This document shows, piece by piece, positions 6,300 to 13,568 of a stretch of 50,520 nt of DNA. The DNA is taken from positions 1 through 50,520 of IMG/VR virus record IMGVR_UViG_3300046536_000720. One strand, 5' to 3'. Under the pieces are notes generated by a model, which worked only from the letters and a program-made list of their open reading frames with translations, was not told the DNA's origin and did not search any database. The stretch comes from a virus. How positions within the stretch are numbered: position 1 is the stretch's first letter; the number at the start of each line of letters is the position of its first letter. The position numbers and the translations under genes are program-made.

Positions 6300-6481
6300 C
6301 ACGACGCCTCCCCGGCATGCTCGGGGCAGGCGACCACGGCCCACGAGAGACCGTCGATCCGACGGTGGCCGGCCGGGCGTAGGTCGGTCATGGCCGGGCA
6401 GGCGATGCACTGCTGCTCATGCAGCTGGGCGTACGTGGGAGGCGCGGCGGCGGGCGCCGGGGCGCTACTCGGGGCGGCCAT
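6299..6481 (-). CDS. Small Cys-containing protein of the terpene cassette
   Basis: A 60-residue protein from ATG 6481. After an Ala/Pro-rich start it has QQCIACPAMTDLRPAGHRR and WAVVACPEHAGE, that is three Cys and two His that could form one zinc site. It overlaps the gene before it by 17 bases and the terpene synthase by ATGA. Similar very short proteins accompany XRE regulators in Streptomyces genomes; no function is known to me. Confidence 0.6.
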   Translation of the reverse strand: MAAPSSAPAPAAAPPTYAQLHEQQCIACPAMTDLRPAGHRRIDGLSWAVVACPEHAGEAS

Positions 6482-6635
6482 GGCGAGCGCCCCTGATCGG
6501 CTGTGCGATGGTGATCGGGCCGCCGTAGCCGAGCTCACCGGAGGCCGCGTCGAGCAGGTCGCGGCGTCGGGCCTGTTCCTGGGGGGTGCGAGGAACGCGT
6601 TTGGTGGGGGTGCTGCTGTGACGCTTCGCCGCCAT
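6465..6635 (-). CDS. Small basic hypothetical protein
   Basis: A 56-residue protein. ATG 6635 is preceded by AGGAGTGGCT, a good ribosome site, and is preferred to upstream starts that run into the hairpin at 6690-6723. The N-terminal half is Lys/Arg/Thr-rich (KRHSSTPTKRVPRTPQEQAR) and may bind nucleic acid. It overlaps the following gene by 17 bases and is first of the four-gene run that ends with the terpene synthase and its partner. Confidence 0.6.
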   Translation of the reverse strand: MAAKRHSSTPTKRVPRTPQEQARRRDLLDAASGELGYGGPITIAQPIRGARHGRPE

Positions 6636-6689
6636 AGCCACTCCTGTAGTCGAGGTATCACTGACAGCAAGAGTGTTGCCAAAAGCGAA

Positions 6690-6723
6690 CCCCGGAACTA
6701 CCACAGTTTGTGGTAGCCCGGGG
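6690..6723. promoter_or_regulatory. Long palindrome/hairpin upstream of the terpene cassette
   Basis: CTACCACA and TGTGGTAG pair perfectly around gtt (6698-6716), and ccccgg (6690-6695) with ccgggg (6718-6723) extends the structure across a small mismatch. On the minus strand it is followed by ...cgcttttgg. It lies in the 102-base gap between the XRE-TPR regulator and the terpene operon, so it may be a terminator for the regulator gene, an operator for the cassette, or both. Confidence 0.6.
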
Positions 6724-6737
6724 TAGCTGAAAAACGA

Positions 6738-7922
6738 TCAGATCCCAACCCATGCAGCCAGGTTGGTCAGCGAATCCGGCGCAGCCCGCCGCGCAGCCAC
6801 CAGACCAGCCACCGTCTCCCGGACCACCGGGTGGTAGCGCATCTGCTGCGGAGCCGCCGCCCGCGCCGCCTGGAGATTCCGCAGCGCCGCCTCGTTCTGC
6901 CCCACCCACAGCTGAGCCCTCGCCACCTCGGCCAGATGGTGGGAGCGGCGCGACGGCGGCCACCACTCCGGGATCACCACCTCGGCCGCCGCGCTCACCG
7001 CCTGCTGATACTGCGACAGCTCGGCCAACACGCTCACCCGGTGCGTCGCCACGTTCGTCGGCCCGAACGACAGCCAGTGGACCCGCTCGGCGGGCCCCGT
7101 CAGCTCCGCCACCCGGCCGGCCTCCGCCAGGTGGCTCTCCGCCCGGCCGCCATCCTGCGCCCGAGCAGCTATCACCGCCGCGCCAAGGTGCAGCTGACCG
7201 ACCGCCACATCCCGGACGCGGCTCGCCTCACCCTGCTGCAGAATCCCCAGGCCAGCCGTCACCAGGCGCTCGCCCGTGCGGTACTGGCCAGCCCGCAGGT
7301 ACACCAGCGAGCGCAGGTACTGCCGCACCCCGGCGAGGATCGGATCCGAGCCGCGCTCCGCAGCCCACGCCATCCGGTCGAGCGCCACCGCGCAGAGGTC
7401 CTGATACCCGAGCTTGGTCGTCACGTCGTAGGCGGTGCGGTAGGCGCTGGCCAGCACGGTCCACGCCTCGGCCGTGGGATGGGCGTGCGCGGCGGTCGTA
7501 GCCTCCGTGATCAGGCCGGGCAGCTCACTGGCGACGTCCCGCAGGCGCGTCTCCCGGACCGCGGCGCACAGGGCCTCCGCATGCGCGGCCAGCTCTGCCA
7601 CAGGGCGGGGAGCCACCTCGGGGTCCGCGCCGAGGTCGTACAGGTCGAGGGCCTCGCGGATCGGCTGGATCAGACCGTCCAGCTGATCCTGCTGCAGCTC
7701 GGCGAGGTACGGCTGGCCCGAGAGATCGCTGACCGGGACCTGGAGGGCTCGGGAGAGCGCACCGAGTGTGGCCGGGCTGGCGGGGCGTTCGCCCTGTTCG
7801 ATCTTCGTCAGAATGCTGTACGACAGGTGGGCGCGGTCCGCGAGTCCTCTCTGGGTGAGGTGGCGTAGTTTCCGGTAGTAGGCGATGCGCATGCCGGTGT
7901 GCTCTGGCCCGTGCTGGGGCAT
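6738..7922 (-). CDS. XRE-family regulator with TPR-like C-terminal domain
   Basis: A 394-residue protein. The HTH lies at residues 11-60 (MRIAYYRKLRHLTQRGLADR, then ILTKIEQGERPAS), followed by about 300 residues of Ala-rich helical repeats typical of TPR folds. This architecture is widespread among Streptomyces pleiotropic regulators and unusual for a phage repressor, which suggests acquisition from the host. ATG 7922 is the start; upstream in-frame codons overlap the terminator at 7993-8020. It is upstream of, and in the same direction as, the terpene synthase operon and is the likely regulator of it. Confidence 0.85.
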   Translation of the reverse strand: MPQHGPEHTGMRIAYYRKLRHLTQRGLADRAHLSYSILTKIEQGERPASPATLGALSRALQVPVSDLSGQPYLAELQQDQLDGLIQPIREALDLYDLGADPEVAPRPVAELAAHAEALCAAVRETRLRDVASELPGLITEATTAAHAHPTAEAWTVLASAYRTAYDVTTKLGYQDLCAVALDRMAWAAERGSDPILAGVRQYLRSLVYLRAGQYRTGERLVTAGLGILQQGEASRVRDVAVGQLHLGAAVIAARAQDGGRAESHLAEAGRVAELTGPAERVHWLSFGPTNVATHRVSVLAELSQYQQAVSAAAEVVIPEWWPPSRRSHHLAEVARAQLWVGQNEAALRNLQAARAAAPQQMRYHPVVRETVAGLVAARRAAPDSLTNLAAWVGI

Positions 7923-7992
7923 ACTGAACTCCGTTGCTCCGTTCCCGACTCGACATCTGGAACGGTACCCGCACTTCGCAGCGGGGAACACG

Positions 7993-8020
7993 GAAAGGGC
8001 CCTCATCAGAGGGCCCTTTC
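7993..8020. terminator. Bidirectional-looking hairpin terminator
   Basis: A perfect 12-bp stem (7993-8004 with 8009-8020) with a four-base loop; the stem ends in ttt on either strand. It separates the antirepressor gene from the XRE-TPR gene, both leftward. Confidence 0.7.
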
Positions 8021-8056
8021 GCGTGCTGAGACTTCTCCCGACCCCGGGCACGACGA

Positions 8057-8088
8057 AGCGCCCCGCCTCCCGAAGGAGACGGGGCGCT
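8057..8088. terminator. Second hairpin terminator after antirepressor
   Basis: Arms agcgccccg and cggggcgct plus inner cctcc/ggag pair across one mismatch, with a cgaa tetraloop. It begins 11 bases after the antirepressor stop; together with the hairpin at 7993 it forms a double terminator for leftward transcription. Confidence 0.65.
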
Positions 8089-8099
8089 CGTGGCTCGGC

Positions 8100-8885
8100 T
8101 CAGATGATGCGCTTCTGCCGCCACAAGTCGTCGACCAGGTCCAGCCCGCGAGCTGTCGAGTAGACCACGGGGTAGCTCACGCCCTTCCCGTTGCTCTCCA
8201 TCTTTACCTCGAACAAGCCAGACTGCTGATGGGCCGCCCTCGGCATGTTCCGACCACCCCCGCTCGCCGACACCTGACGCCTGAAGACACTGATCTCCAC
8301 GAGCCAGTTCGTCATCGTCTTCACGTCCGTCTTGAGCAGGTCGGCCAGCTCGCGCATTCCGATCAGCCCTTCGGCGTTGAGGAACGCATCCCACTTGCCA
8401 GCCTTCGGGGCCGCCACCTCCAGTTCCTTCGCCAGTTCCTGCTCGCGCTCAAGTACTGCGAGGTACTGCCGGGCCATCTCGATCTCGGACATGGGCCGGC
8501 TCGTGGCGACCTCGGCAGCGCGCGTCTGCATGGCGAAGTACGACTGCGCGGCCGCTACCGCCGGCTTGTTCGGGTCGCCGTTCATCGCCACGAGGTAGGC
8601 GGCATAGCGGCTCAGCTGATAATCGGCACGAGGAGCGCCACCTGTGGCTTTTTGCGTGACCGCACAAAAAGCCTGGTCAGAGTATGTGCCGGTGTTCTCG
8701 GAGGAGCGGATCGCGCGGCGAACGACCTCGTCGAAGTCCCGCCACTGCGCGTAGCCCATGATCGGCTGGAGGTCGCGGGCGGACCAGTACTCCTGGCCGT
8801 AGTCGTCGGTGCGGCGGATCCGGTCGAACGGGCTGCCCCCACTCGCGCTGGCGGGCTCGGGCAGGTTACCGTTGAGGTGAGACAT
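8100..8885 (-). CDS. Phage antirepressor (DinD-like N-terminus, KilAC-type C-terminus)
   Basis: A 261-residue protein. The N-terminal 130 residues follow the DinD/BRO pattern (EYWSARDLQPIMGYAQWRDF, later YQLSRYAAYLVAMNGDP and AQSYFAMQTR). A coiled segment (EREQELAKELE) leads to a C-terminal KilAC-like DNA-binding domain (IGMRELADLLKTDVKTMTNW). Such proteins inactivate phage repressors or, in the DinD case, interfere with RecA. It is transcribed alone with terminators behind it. Because the repressor here lacks a self-cleavage domain, this is a good candidate for the inducing factor. Confidence 0.85.
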   Translation of the reverse strand: MSHLNGNLPEPASASGGSPFDRIRRTDDYGQEYWSARDLQPIMGYAQWRDFDEVVRRAIRSSENTGTYSDQAFCAVTQKATGGAPRADYQLSRYAAYLVAMNGDPNKPAVAAAQSYFAMQTRAAEVATSRPMSEIEMARQYLAVLEREQELAKELEVAAPKAGKWDAFLNAEGLIGMRELADLLKTDVKTMTNWLVEISVFRRQVSASGGGRNMPRAAHQQSGLFEVKMESNGKGVSYPVVYSTARGLDLVDDLWRQKRII

Positions 8886-8933
8886 GAGCGCCTTTCAGGT
8901 GTGCTCTCGGCCCCGGTGAGATGTGGAGTCCCG

Positions 8934-8955
8934 CCGGGGCATCTTTCTGCCCCGG
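8934..8955. other. Hairpin in the antirepressor leader
   Basis: CCGGGGCA and TGCCCCGG pair around tctttc, 49 bases upstream of the antirepressor start, so it would be in its 5' untranslated RNA if transcription starts further upstream. The stretch 8886-9064 holds no supported gene. Confidence 0.35.
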
Positions 8956-9064
8956 CTGACGGGCCGGATGTTGATACGACAAGCGTAGACCCAGTTTCGA
9001 ACTCGCCCAGTTACACACCCATTTGGGTGACACGAGGTGCCGCCCCTGGCACGGCACGACAAAG

Positions 9065-9098
9065 CGCCCCCGCCCGGCCCGAAGGCCAGACGGGGGCG
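9065..9098. terminator. Hairpin terminator of the lysis operon
   Basis: CGCCCCCG (9065-9072) pairs with CGGGGGCG (9091-9098), and an inner ggcc/ggcc stem carries a cgaa loop. It lies nine bases beyond the stop of the last lysis-block gene. Confidence 0.65.
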
Positions 9099-9106
9099 AT
9101 GGCGTC

Positions 9107-9823
9107 TCAGGGATGACGCAGCAGACCGAGCGCCGTCGTTGACGGTGACGGGCTCGGGACCTGCGACGAGCACGTGTACTGCGGATTCGCGGGATCGAAG
9201 CCGGCCGCCCGGGAGCACGTGTACTGGGTGCCGTTCGACGTGAACGTCCAGCCCGCAGGCGGCTGGCCGGCCGCGCCGGGAGCCCCAGCGGGTCCTATGG
9301 CGCCCGGGGAACCTGCCTCGCCGGGAGGACCAGTCGGGCCGGGCGAACCTGGCGCACCCTCAGGCCCCGCCGAGCCAGCGACCCCTGGCAGCCCTGTAGG
9401 GCCAGGGATCGTCGAGTCCGCCCCGCGAGCCCCGGCCGGACCGGTAGGGCCCGCCTCAGTCGAGCCCGCCCCCGCCGGACCCGTGGGCCCAGCCGGACCG
9501 GACGGACCCGCCGGACCCGCCGGACCGGTACTTCCCGGAGAACCCGGATCCCCGCGGTCACCGGATGGACCCGGAGCCCCGGTATTGCCCGGATCACCGC
9601 GGCTCCCGGGAGGCCCCGCGACCGGCTGGCCACCCATCTGCTGCACCTGCCGCGCCAAGGCATCCCGCGCAGAGTTCGCCTGCAGCAGGGAGGAACTGAG
9701 ACTGTGCAAGGTCAGCAGCACCCAGACCAGGACGACAAGGACCGTGGCGACGGTCGCCACATACAGCACGTCAGAACGCCGCCGCCTGGTCGACGTGCGC
9801 CTCGCTCTCTCAGGGACCGTCAC
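9107..9823 (-). CDS. Collagen-like membrane protein
   Basis: A 238-residue protein with a basic N-terminus, one transmembrane helix at about residues 20-42 ([20 protein letters not shown]), a short coiled stretch, and then about 120 residues of Gly-X-Y repeats ([10 protein letters not shown] type), ending in a domain with two Cys ([16 protein letters not shown]). The repeats would form a triple helix outside the membrane. The GTG start overlaps the upstream stop as GTGA. It is the last gene of the lysis block. A structural collagen-like fibre is an alternative, but the membrane anchor argues for an envelope role. Confidence 0.85.
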   Translation of the reverse strand: MTVPERARRTSTRRRRSDVLYVATVATVLVVLVWVLLTLHSLSSSLLQANSARDALARQVQQMGGQPVAGPPGSRGDPGNTGAPGPSGDRGDPGSPGSTGPAGPAGPSGPAGPTGPAGAGSTEAGPTGPAGARGADSTIPGPTGLPGVAGSAGPEGAPGSPGPTGPPGEAGSPGAIGPAGAPGAAGQPPAGWTFTSNGTQYTCSRAAGFDPANPQYTCSSQVPSPSPSTTALGLLRHP

Positions 9824-10167
9824 CCACCTGCTCCCTTCGTCGACAGATAGACCTGCAATAGCAGCAGGAGAACCGGGGCGACCAGCGCAGTCAGCAGCAG
9901 GCGCCTGTCCGCGGCCCGCTGAGTCTCCCGGGTCCGGACCTCCAACTGCCTGTCCTCGGCTTCCTTCTGGCGGCCGTCCTTGATCGACCGGACCTCACCG
10001 GCGAGAGCCGCATGCCGCTCATCCTGCGCCTGCTGCTGCAGGGCGAGCGTGCCGACGTCGACCTTGCTGTCGAGCCGCTTCGCGAGGTCCCGCACGTCCT
10101 CTTTGAGGTCGCCGAACCCTGCATCGAGGCGGCGGGCCAGCTCCCCGTTCGACGGCTCGTCCGCCAT
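9820..10167 (-). CDS. Coiled-coil protein with C-terminal membrane anchor
   Basis: A 115-residue protein: a heptad-rich region at residues 10-85 ([20 protein letters not shown]) followed by one transmembrane helix ([20 protein letters not shown]). This tail-anchored design and its place beside the holin and endolysin suggest a second holin, a holin regulator or a spanin-like factor. It is coupled to the collagen-like gene (GTGA). Confidence 0.75.
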   Translation of the reverse strand: MADEPSNGELARRLDAGFGDLKEDVRDLAKRLDSKVDVGTLALQQQAQDERHAALAGEVRSIKDGRQKEAEDRQLEVRTRETQRAADRRLLLTALVAPVLLLLLQVYLSTKGAGG

Positions 10168-10216
10168 CTGTTACCTCCGGGCTGTTCAGGCGGTCAGACG
10201 GTGCGCGGCCCGCACG

Positions 10217-10471
10217 TCACACCGGCCGGATGTCAGCCGACTGGATGGCCGCCGTGTCCGAGCGCGCGGTATGCGGCGCCGCGTACCCGCCCAGGAACGT
10301 CAGCACGAACGGGACCAGGGCGAGCAGCGGCGCCTGAAGCCACGCGGGCAGTGAGCCGAGCAGAGCGTTGTTGGCGACGACCGCGTTCAGCAGAGCGACC
10401 GCCAGGCCGGCGAGGAAGCTGACGGACGCGGCCGCCTTCACCTTCGCCTCAATGGGGGCAAACAGGGACAT
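10217..10471 (-). CDS. Holin, two transmembrane segments
   Basis: An 84-residue protein with two hydrophobic helices at about residues 16-34 (VSFLAGLAVALLNAVVA) and 43-63 (WLQAPLLALVPFVLTFLGGY), separated by a short turn, and a polar C-terminal tail. This is the size and topology of small phage holins that time pore formation for the endolysin encoded just upstream. Confidence 0.8.
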   Translation of the reverse strand: MSLFAPIEAKVKAAASVSFLAGLAVALLNAVVANNALLGSLPAWLQAPLLALVPFVLTFLGGYAAPHTARSDTAAIQSADIRPV

Positions 10472-10488
10472 GGTGAACTCCAGTTCGG

Positions 10489-11331
10489 TCAGTGGGTGAT
10501 GGGGGCGTTCCAGGCCGCAGCCCAGGTCAGCGGACCGACGACGCCATCGGCGCCGAGGCCCTTCTCCTGCTGGAACTGGCGGCACACGCCGTCGGACTGG
10601 TTGCCGTACCAGCCGTCCACGGTGATCGGCCAGCCGCGGTCGGACATGCGCTGCTGCCAGGTACGGACGTGGTCGTCGTGCAGCATCGGGGACTGCAGAC
10701 GCAGGTACTCGCCGGGCCACGGCGGACCCGCCGGGACCGGGGCAGGCTGCGGAGCAGGGGCCGGCTGCGGCGCGGGCGCAGGGTCCGGGGTGGGCTGAGG
10801 CGCCGGGGCCGGGGCCGGGGAGTTCGGCCGAGGGGCACCCGCCTGGACCCAGGCGTACAAAGGCCCGCCGGGGCAGTCGGTGGCGTAGCCGTCCCGGTGA
10901 CCCTTGATCTCCGGGCCCGCCCCGTTGGCCTGGAGCCACTCGATCGCGTCCCGCAGGCCGCTGAGCATCGCGTCCGTGGGCTGGGTCAGGCCGCCGGCGT
11001 CCGAGCCGAGCAGGCCACACACCGCGAAATGCGCGTGGTTCAGCGGCTGGTTGCCGTTCGCCCCCGTCTCCTTGCGCAGGCCGCGGCCCTCGAACACGTA
11101 GCCGTGCGGGCACACGCCGGCGTTGTAGGCGACGTCGACCCAGTGCTGCACCGGGTCGGACATGTGCATCGAGCGGATGTTGCGCCAGAGCTGGACGCAC
11201 TGGTCGTGATCGCCGAGCAGGGCGAGGGGAACGTTCCCTCCCTCGTAGTGGACCTTCACGCCGAGAGTGGTCGGCTGGTCGGCGGCCGGTGTAGCTGGCC
11301 AGCCGAAGTCGGCACGGGTGACGAGCATCAT
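10489..11331 (-). CDS. Endolysin: N-acetylmuramoyl-L-alanine amidase with peptidoglycan-binding domain
   Basis: A 280-residue lysin. The N-terminal PGRP/amidase_2 domain (residues 15-165) shows HYEGG (H28), VAYNAGVCPHGYVFEGRG, an LNHAHFAV segment and GHRDGYATDCPGG (H145, C153), consistent with a zinc amidase. A Pro/Ala linker at about 168-205 leads to a PG_binding_1 domain (LRLQSPMLHDDHVRTWQQRM then GWYGNQSDGVCRQFQQEKG). ATG 11331 overlaps the stop of the peptidase gene (TGATG), so the two are translated together. Confidence 0.9.
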   Translation of the reverse strand: MMLVTRADFGWPATPAADQPTTLGVKVHYEGGNVPLALLGDHDQCVQLWRNIRSMHMSDPVQHWVDVAYNAGVCPHGYVFEGRGLRKETGANGNQPLNHAHFAVCGLLGSDAGGLTQPTDAMLSGLRDAIEWLQANGAGPEIKGHRDGYATDCPGGPLYAWVQAGAPRPNSPAPAPAPQPTPDPAPAPQPAPAPQPAPVPAGPPWPGEYLRLQSPMLHDDHVRTWQQRMSDRGWPITVDGWYGNQSDGVCRQFQQEKGLGADGVVGPLTWAAAWNAPITH

Positions 11332-12158
11332 CAGGAGACTCCGTTCTTCGTGGCCCAGGACTGCAGGGATCGATGGGCGGCCAGCACGTCCGCGTCCACG
11401 GACGGCGATGGAACAGGCGTCGGCGTCGGGGCAGGCGCCCACGCGGGCACGGTGACGTCGCCCTGCTGGGAGAGCAGCCAGGCCAGGTCCGCCGCGGTGA
11501 AGTAGCCGTAGCCCTGCTGGCCCCACGATGCACCCCAGGAGTTGGCGACCCAGTACTCACCGGCGGCTGCGTCGTACCGACAGATCGTCAGCTCGTGGCC
11601 GCCTGCGATGCCGCTGGCCCTGTCGACCGGGATACGGCCGTCCGCCGCCGGGGTGAAACTGCTGTTGAGCCACGGGATGCCGATCATCGCCGAGCCAGCC
11701 TGGAGCGCCGAGTTCAGCGCCGCCATCGAGAAGGCGTGCGAGTAGCTGACGGCGAGGCCGAGCACCTGGAGCGCCTTGGCGACGCCGATACCGGACGAGC
11801 CCGTGTCCGTAGGCGGGTACTGGCCGCTGACCCCGTCCAGGATCGTCGCCAGGCTGTACAGGGCCACGGCGAAGGTCTCGTCCAGCGCATGCACGCCAGC
11901 CGTGAACAGGCCGTGGCTCGCCGCGGCGCCGGCCGCCGAGATCGTCACCGAGGTGCTCGCGGTCCGGCCAGCCGAGTCCGTACCCAGCCAGCCCGTCCCG
12001 GCGTTGCCGGTGCAGCTGCCGAGCTGGCCTTGGTCGAGGATCGGCGTCCGACGAGCCCAGTCCACCGACTGGATCGCCGAGCTGGGCAGCACGCCGTGCG
12101 CGTACGCCAGGCTCCTCGGGTCGTGCTCGACATGGCGGCCGAGCGAATATGAGGTCAC
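11331..12158 (-). CDS. Papain-like (C1 family) cysteine peptidase
   Basis: A 275-residue protein with the full papain catalytic set: [13 protein letters not shown] (oxyanion Q43, nucleophile C49, the same six-residue spacing as papain Q19/C25), [10 protein letters not shown] (H188) and [17 protein letters not shown] (N206, W208). There is no signal peptide; a Pro/Thr tail with a short helical end follows residue 238. GTG 12158 has GGAGG six bases upstream. It is the first gene of the lysis operon, directly coupled to the amidase, so it may cut wall peptides or be an additional lysin; a host-directed protease is the alternative. Confidence 0.85.
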   Translation of the reverse strand: MTSYSLGRHVEHDPRSLAYAHGVLPSSAIQSVDWARRTPILDQGQLGSCTGNAGTGWLGTDSAGRTASTSVTISAAGAAASHGLFTAGVHALDETFAVALYSLATILDGVSGQYPPTDTGSSGIGVAKALQVLGLAVSYSHAFSMAALNSALQAGSAMIGIPWLNSSFTPAADGRIPVDRASGIAGGHELTICRYDAAAGEYWVANSWGASWGQQGYGYFTAADLAWLLSQQGDVTVPAWAPAPTPTPVPSPSVDADVLAAHRSLQSWATKNGVS

Positions 12159-12235
12159 GATGCCTCCGAATAGATGATCACGCGAACGGGTCTCCTCTGG
12201 TACAGAGTTGTGGTGGTTCTGTCGCCCCACGGGTG

Positions 12236-12241
12236 TACCGT
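12236..12241 (+). promoter_or_regulatory. Candidate -10 element (TACCGT) for rightward gene
   Basis: TACCGT lies 28 bases before the start of the rightward gene at 12270 in the 108-base divergent gap. The same hexamer or its variant TACGGT precedes the other two rightward single genes (26552-26557 and 31478-31483). No convincing -35 box is present. Confidence 0.3.
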
Positions 12242-12269
12242 CAGCGCACAACGAGCCCAGGGGGGAATG

Positions 12270-12833
12270 ATGTTGACGATGAACAGACGGAGTTGGGTGG
12301 CCCTGAGTGCAGCGGTCGTCATCGCCGGCGGCAGCGCAACAGCGGTAGCCCTCACCGCTGATGGCAGCAGCCGGCCAGCGGTGCAGGTCGTTCAGGTCGG
12401 GGATGCGGCGCCGGTGGCGACGGACACGCCGAGCGCGTCCGGGAGCGTCACCGCGCCGGCCGCCGCCGCGGCGGCGCCGAGCAGCGCCACGGCGGACCCG
12501 ACCCCCAGCCCGAGCAGCACCGAGCCGAAGCCCAGCCCTACGAACCCAGCGAGTCGGCAAGCCGCAGCAGCCCCCAGCCCGACGAAGGAGACGACCATGA
12601 GCACCCCGCAGGCCCCCATGGACGATCCGTCGGCCTCGACCCCGGCCCCCAGCACCGCGCCGCCAGCCACCGAGGCGCCCACGGTCGCCACCACACCGCC
12701 CGTCCCAGGCTCAGCCGGGGAAACCGCAGGTCAGAACAACGGCGGCGGCGGCACCGTGGACCACGGCCCCTACCCCAGCCGGGCCCCCGACCCGACGAAC
12801 GCCCCCACCGTCGGCCCCACCACCACGCCCTGA
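12270..12833 (+). CDS. Secreted Pro/Ser/Thr-rich protein
   Basis: A protein of about 187 residues. A basic start and a hydrophobic segment ([20 protein letters not shown]) form a signal peptide or anchor; the rest is low-complexity Ala/Pro/Ser/Thr, like cell-surface stalks. The start among ATG 12267, 12270 and 12279 is not certain; 12270 best fits AGGGGG upstream. It is a lone rightward gene between leftward lysis and tail genes, which marks it as a moron-type gene possibly expressed in the lysogen and altering the host surface. Confidence 0.7.
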   Translation: MLTMNRRSWVALSAAVVIAGGSATAVALTADGSSRPAVQVVQVGDAAPVATDTPSASGSVTAPAAAAAAPSSATADPTPSPSSTEPKPSPTNPASRQAAAAPSPTKETTMSTPQAPMDDPSASTPAPSTAPPATEAPTVATTPPVPGSAGETAGQNNGGGGTVDHGPYPSRAPDPTNAPTVGPTTTP

Positions 12834-12838
12834 TCAGG
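12829..12838. other. Palindromic junction of two convergent stops
   Basis: CCTGATCAGG holds the TGA of the rightward gene (12831-12833) and, on the other strand, the TGA of the minor tail gene (12834-12836), directly abutting. No hairpin terminator separates these convergent units. Confidence 0.7.
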
Positions 12839-13568
12839 ACTGGACACCGAACGTCGTCAGGCCCTTGACGCCGATCGTCCCCGAGCCCGCCGTGGTGCGG
12901 GCCTGCCAGTGCAGGTACAGCTGCTGCTCGTGCGTGCCGTTCAGCGATCCCACGACGCTGCCGTAGGTGAATCCGCCCAGGCCCACCACCACCGTCGGAC
13001 CGATCTGCGTGCCGACGTCGTCCACCAGACGAATCTCCCCCGAGGTCGAGCCGTCCGAGCAGCGGACCAGGTAGAACGCCTGGACCCGCGGATGCTGCTT
13101 GATCCAGGGCAGGTGGGCGACCGTGCTGAACACGCCGGACGTAGTCGTGGCGGTGGGCTGCTCGACGGCGCCGAACCAGCCGTCGCTGGAGAGGTAGGGC
13201 CGGGCGAGCCCCTGCCCGGTCAGAGCGTCGTCGCCGATGAGGACGTTGCCGAGCACGTCAGCGATCGACAGATGCTGCGGGTTGGTGTCGCTGGTGAACA
13301 CTGTCAGGACCTGAGTGCCGTCCTCACGCCAGACGATCAGCCCTCTCTGTGCCGAGCCGTCGGGGTGGTTCGGGCTGATCTGCCCCACGTAGAGCAGCGG
13401 CGACCCGTCCACGTCGTTGACCTTGAACGTGCCGCCCTGGCCGACAGTCACGTCACCGGCGAGGATCTGGTTGAGCGCCGGCCGGATCTGGGCCCGGCCC
13501 TCCAGGAACCGGATCCGGTCCTCCATCGCGGCCAGGCGGTCGAGGACGTCGAGCGGGACCTGCGGCAT
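12834..13568 (-). CDS. Minor tail protein
   Basis: A 244-residue protein. A short N-terminal coiled coil (LDVLDRLAAMEDRIRFLEGR) is followed by beta-rich sequence (GTFKVNDVDGSPLLYVGQ) and a C-terminal domain with the pattern of jelly-roll tail-tip proteins. It is the last gene of the structural operon and is coupled to the hub gene by ATGA. The coiled coil suggests trimerisation, as in fibre or receptor-binding components. Confidence 0.7.
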   Translation of the reverse strand: MPQVPLDVLDRLAAMEDRIRFLEGRAQIRPALNQILAGDVTVGQGGTFKVNDVDGSPLLYVGQISPNHPDGSAQRGLIVWREDGTQVLTVFTSDTNPQHLSIADVLGNVLIGDDALTGQGLARPYLSSDGWFGAVEQPTATTTSGVFSTVAHLPWIKQHPRVQAFYLVRCSDGSTSGEIRLVDDVGTQIGPTVVVGLGGFTYGSVVGSLNGTHEQQLYLHWQARTTAGSGTIGVKGLTTFGVQS

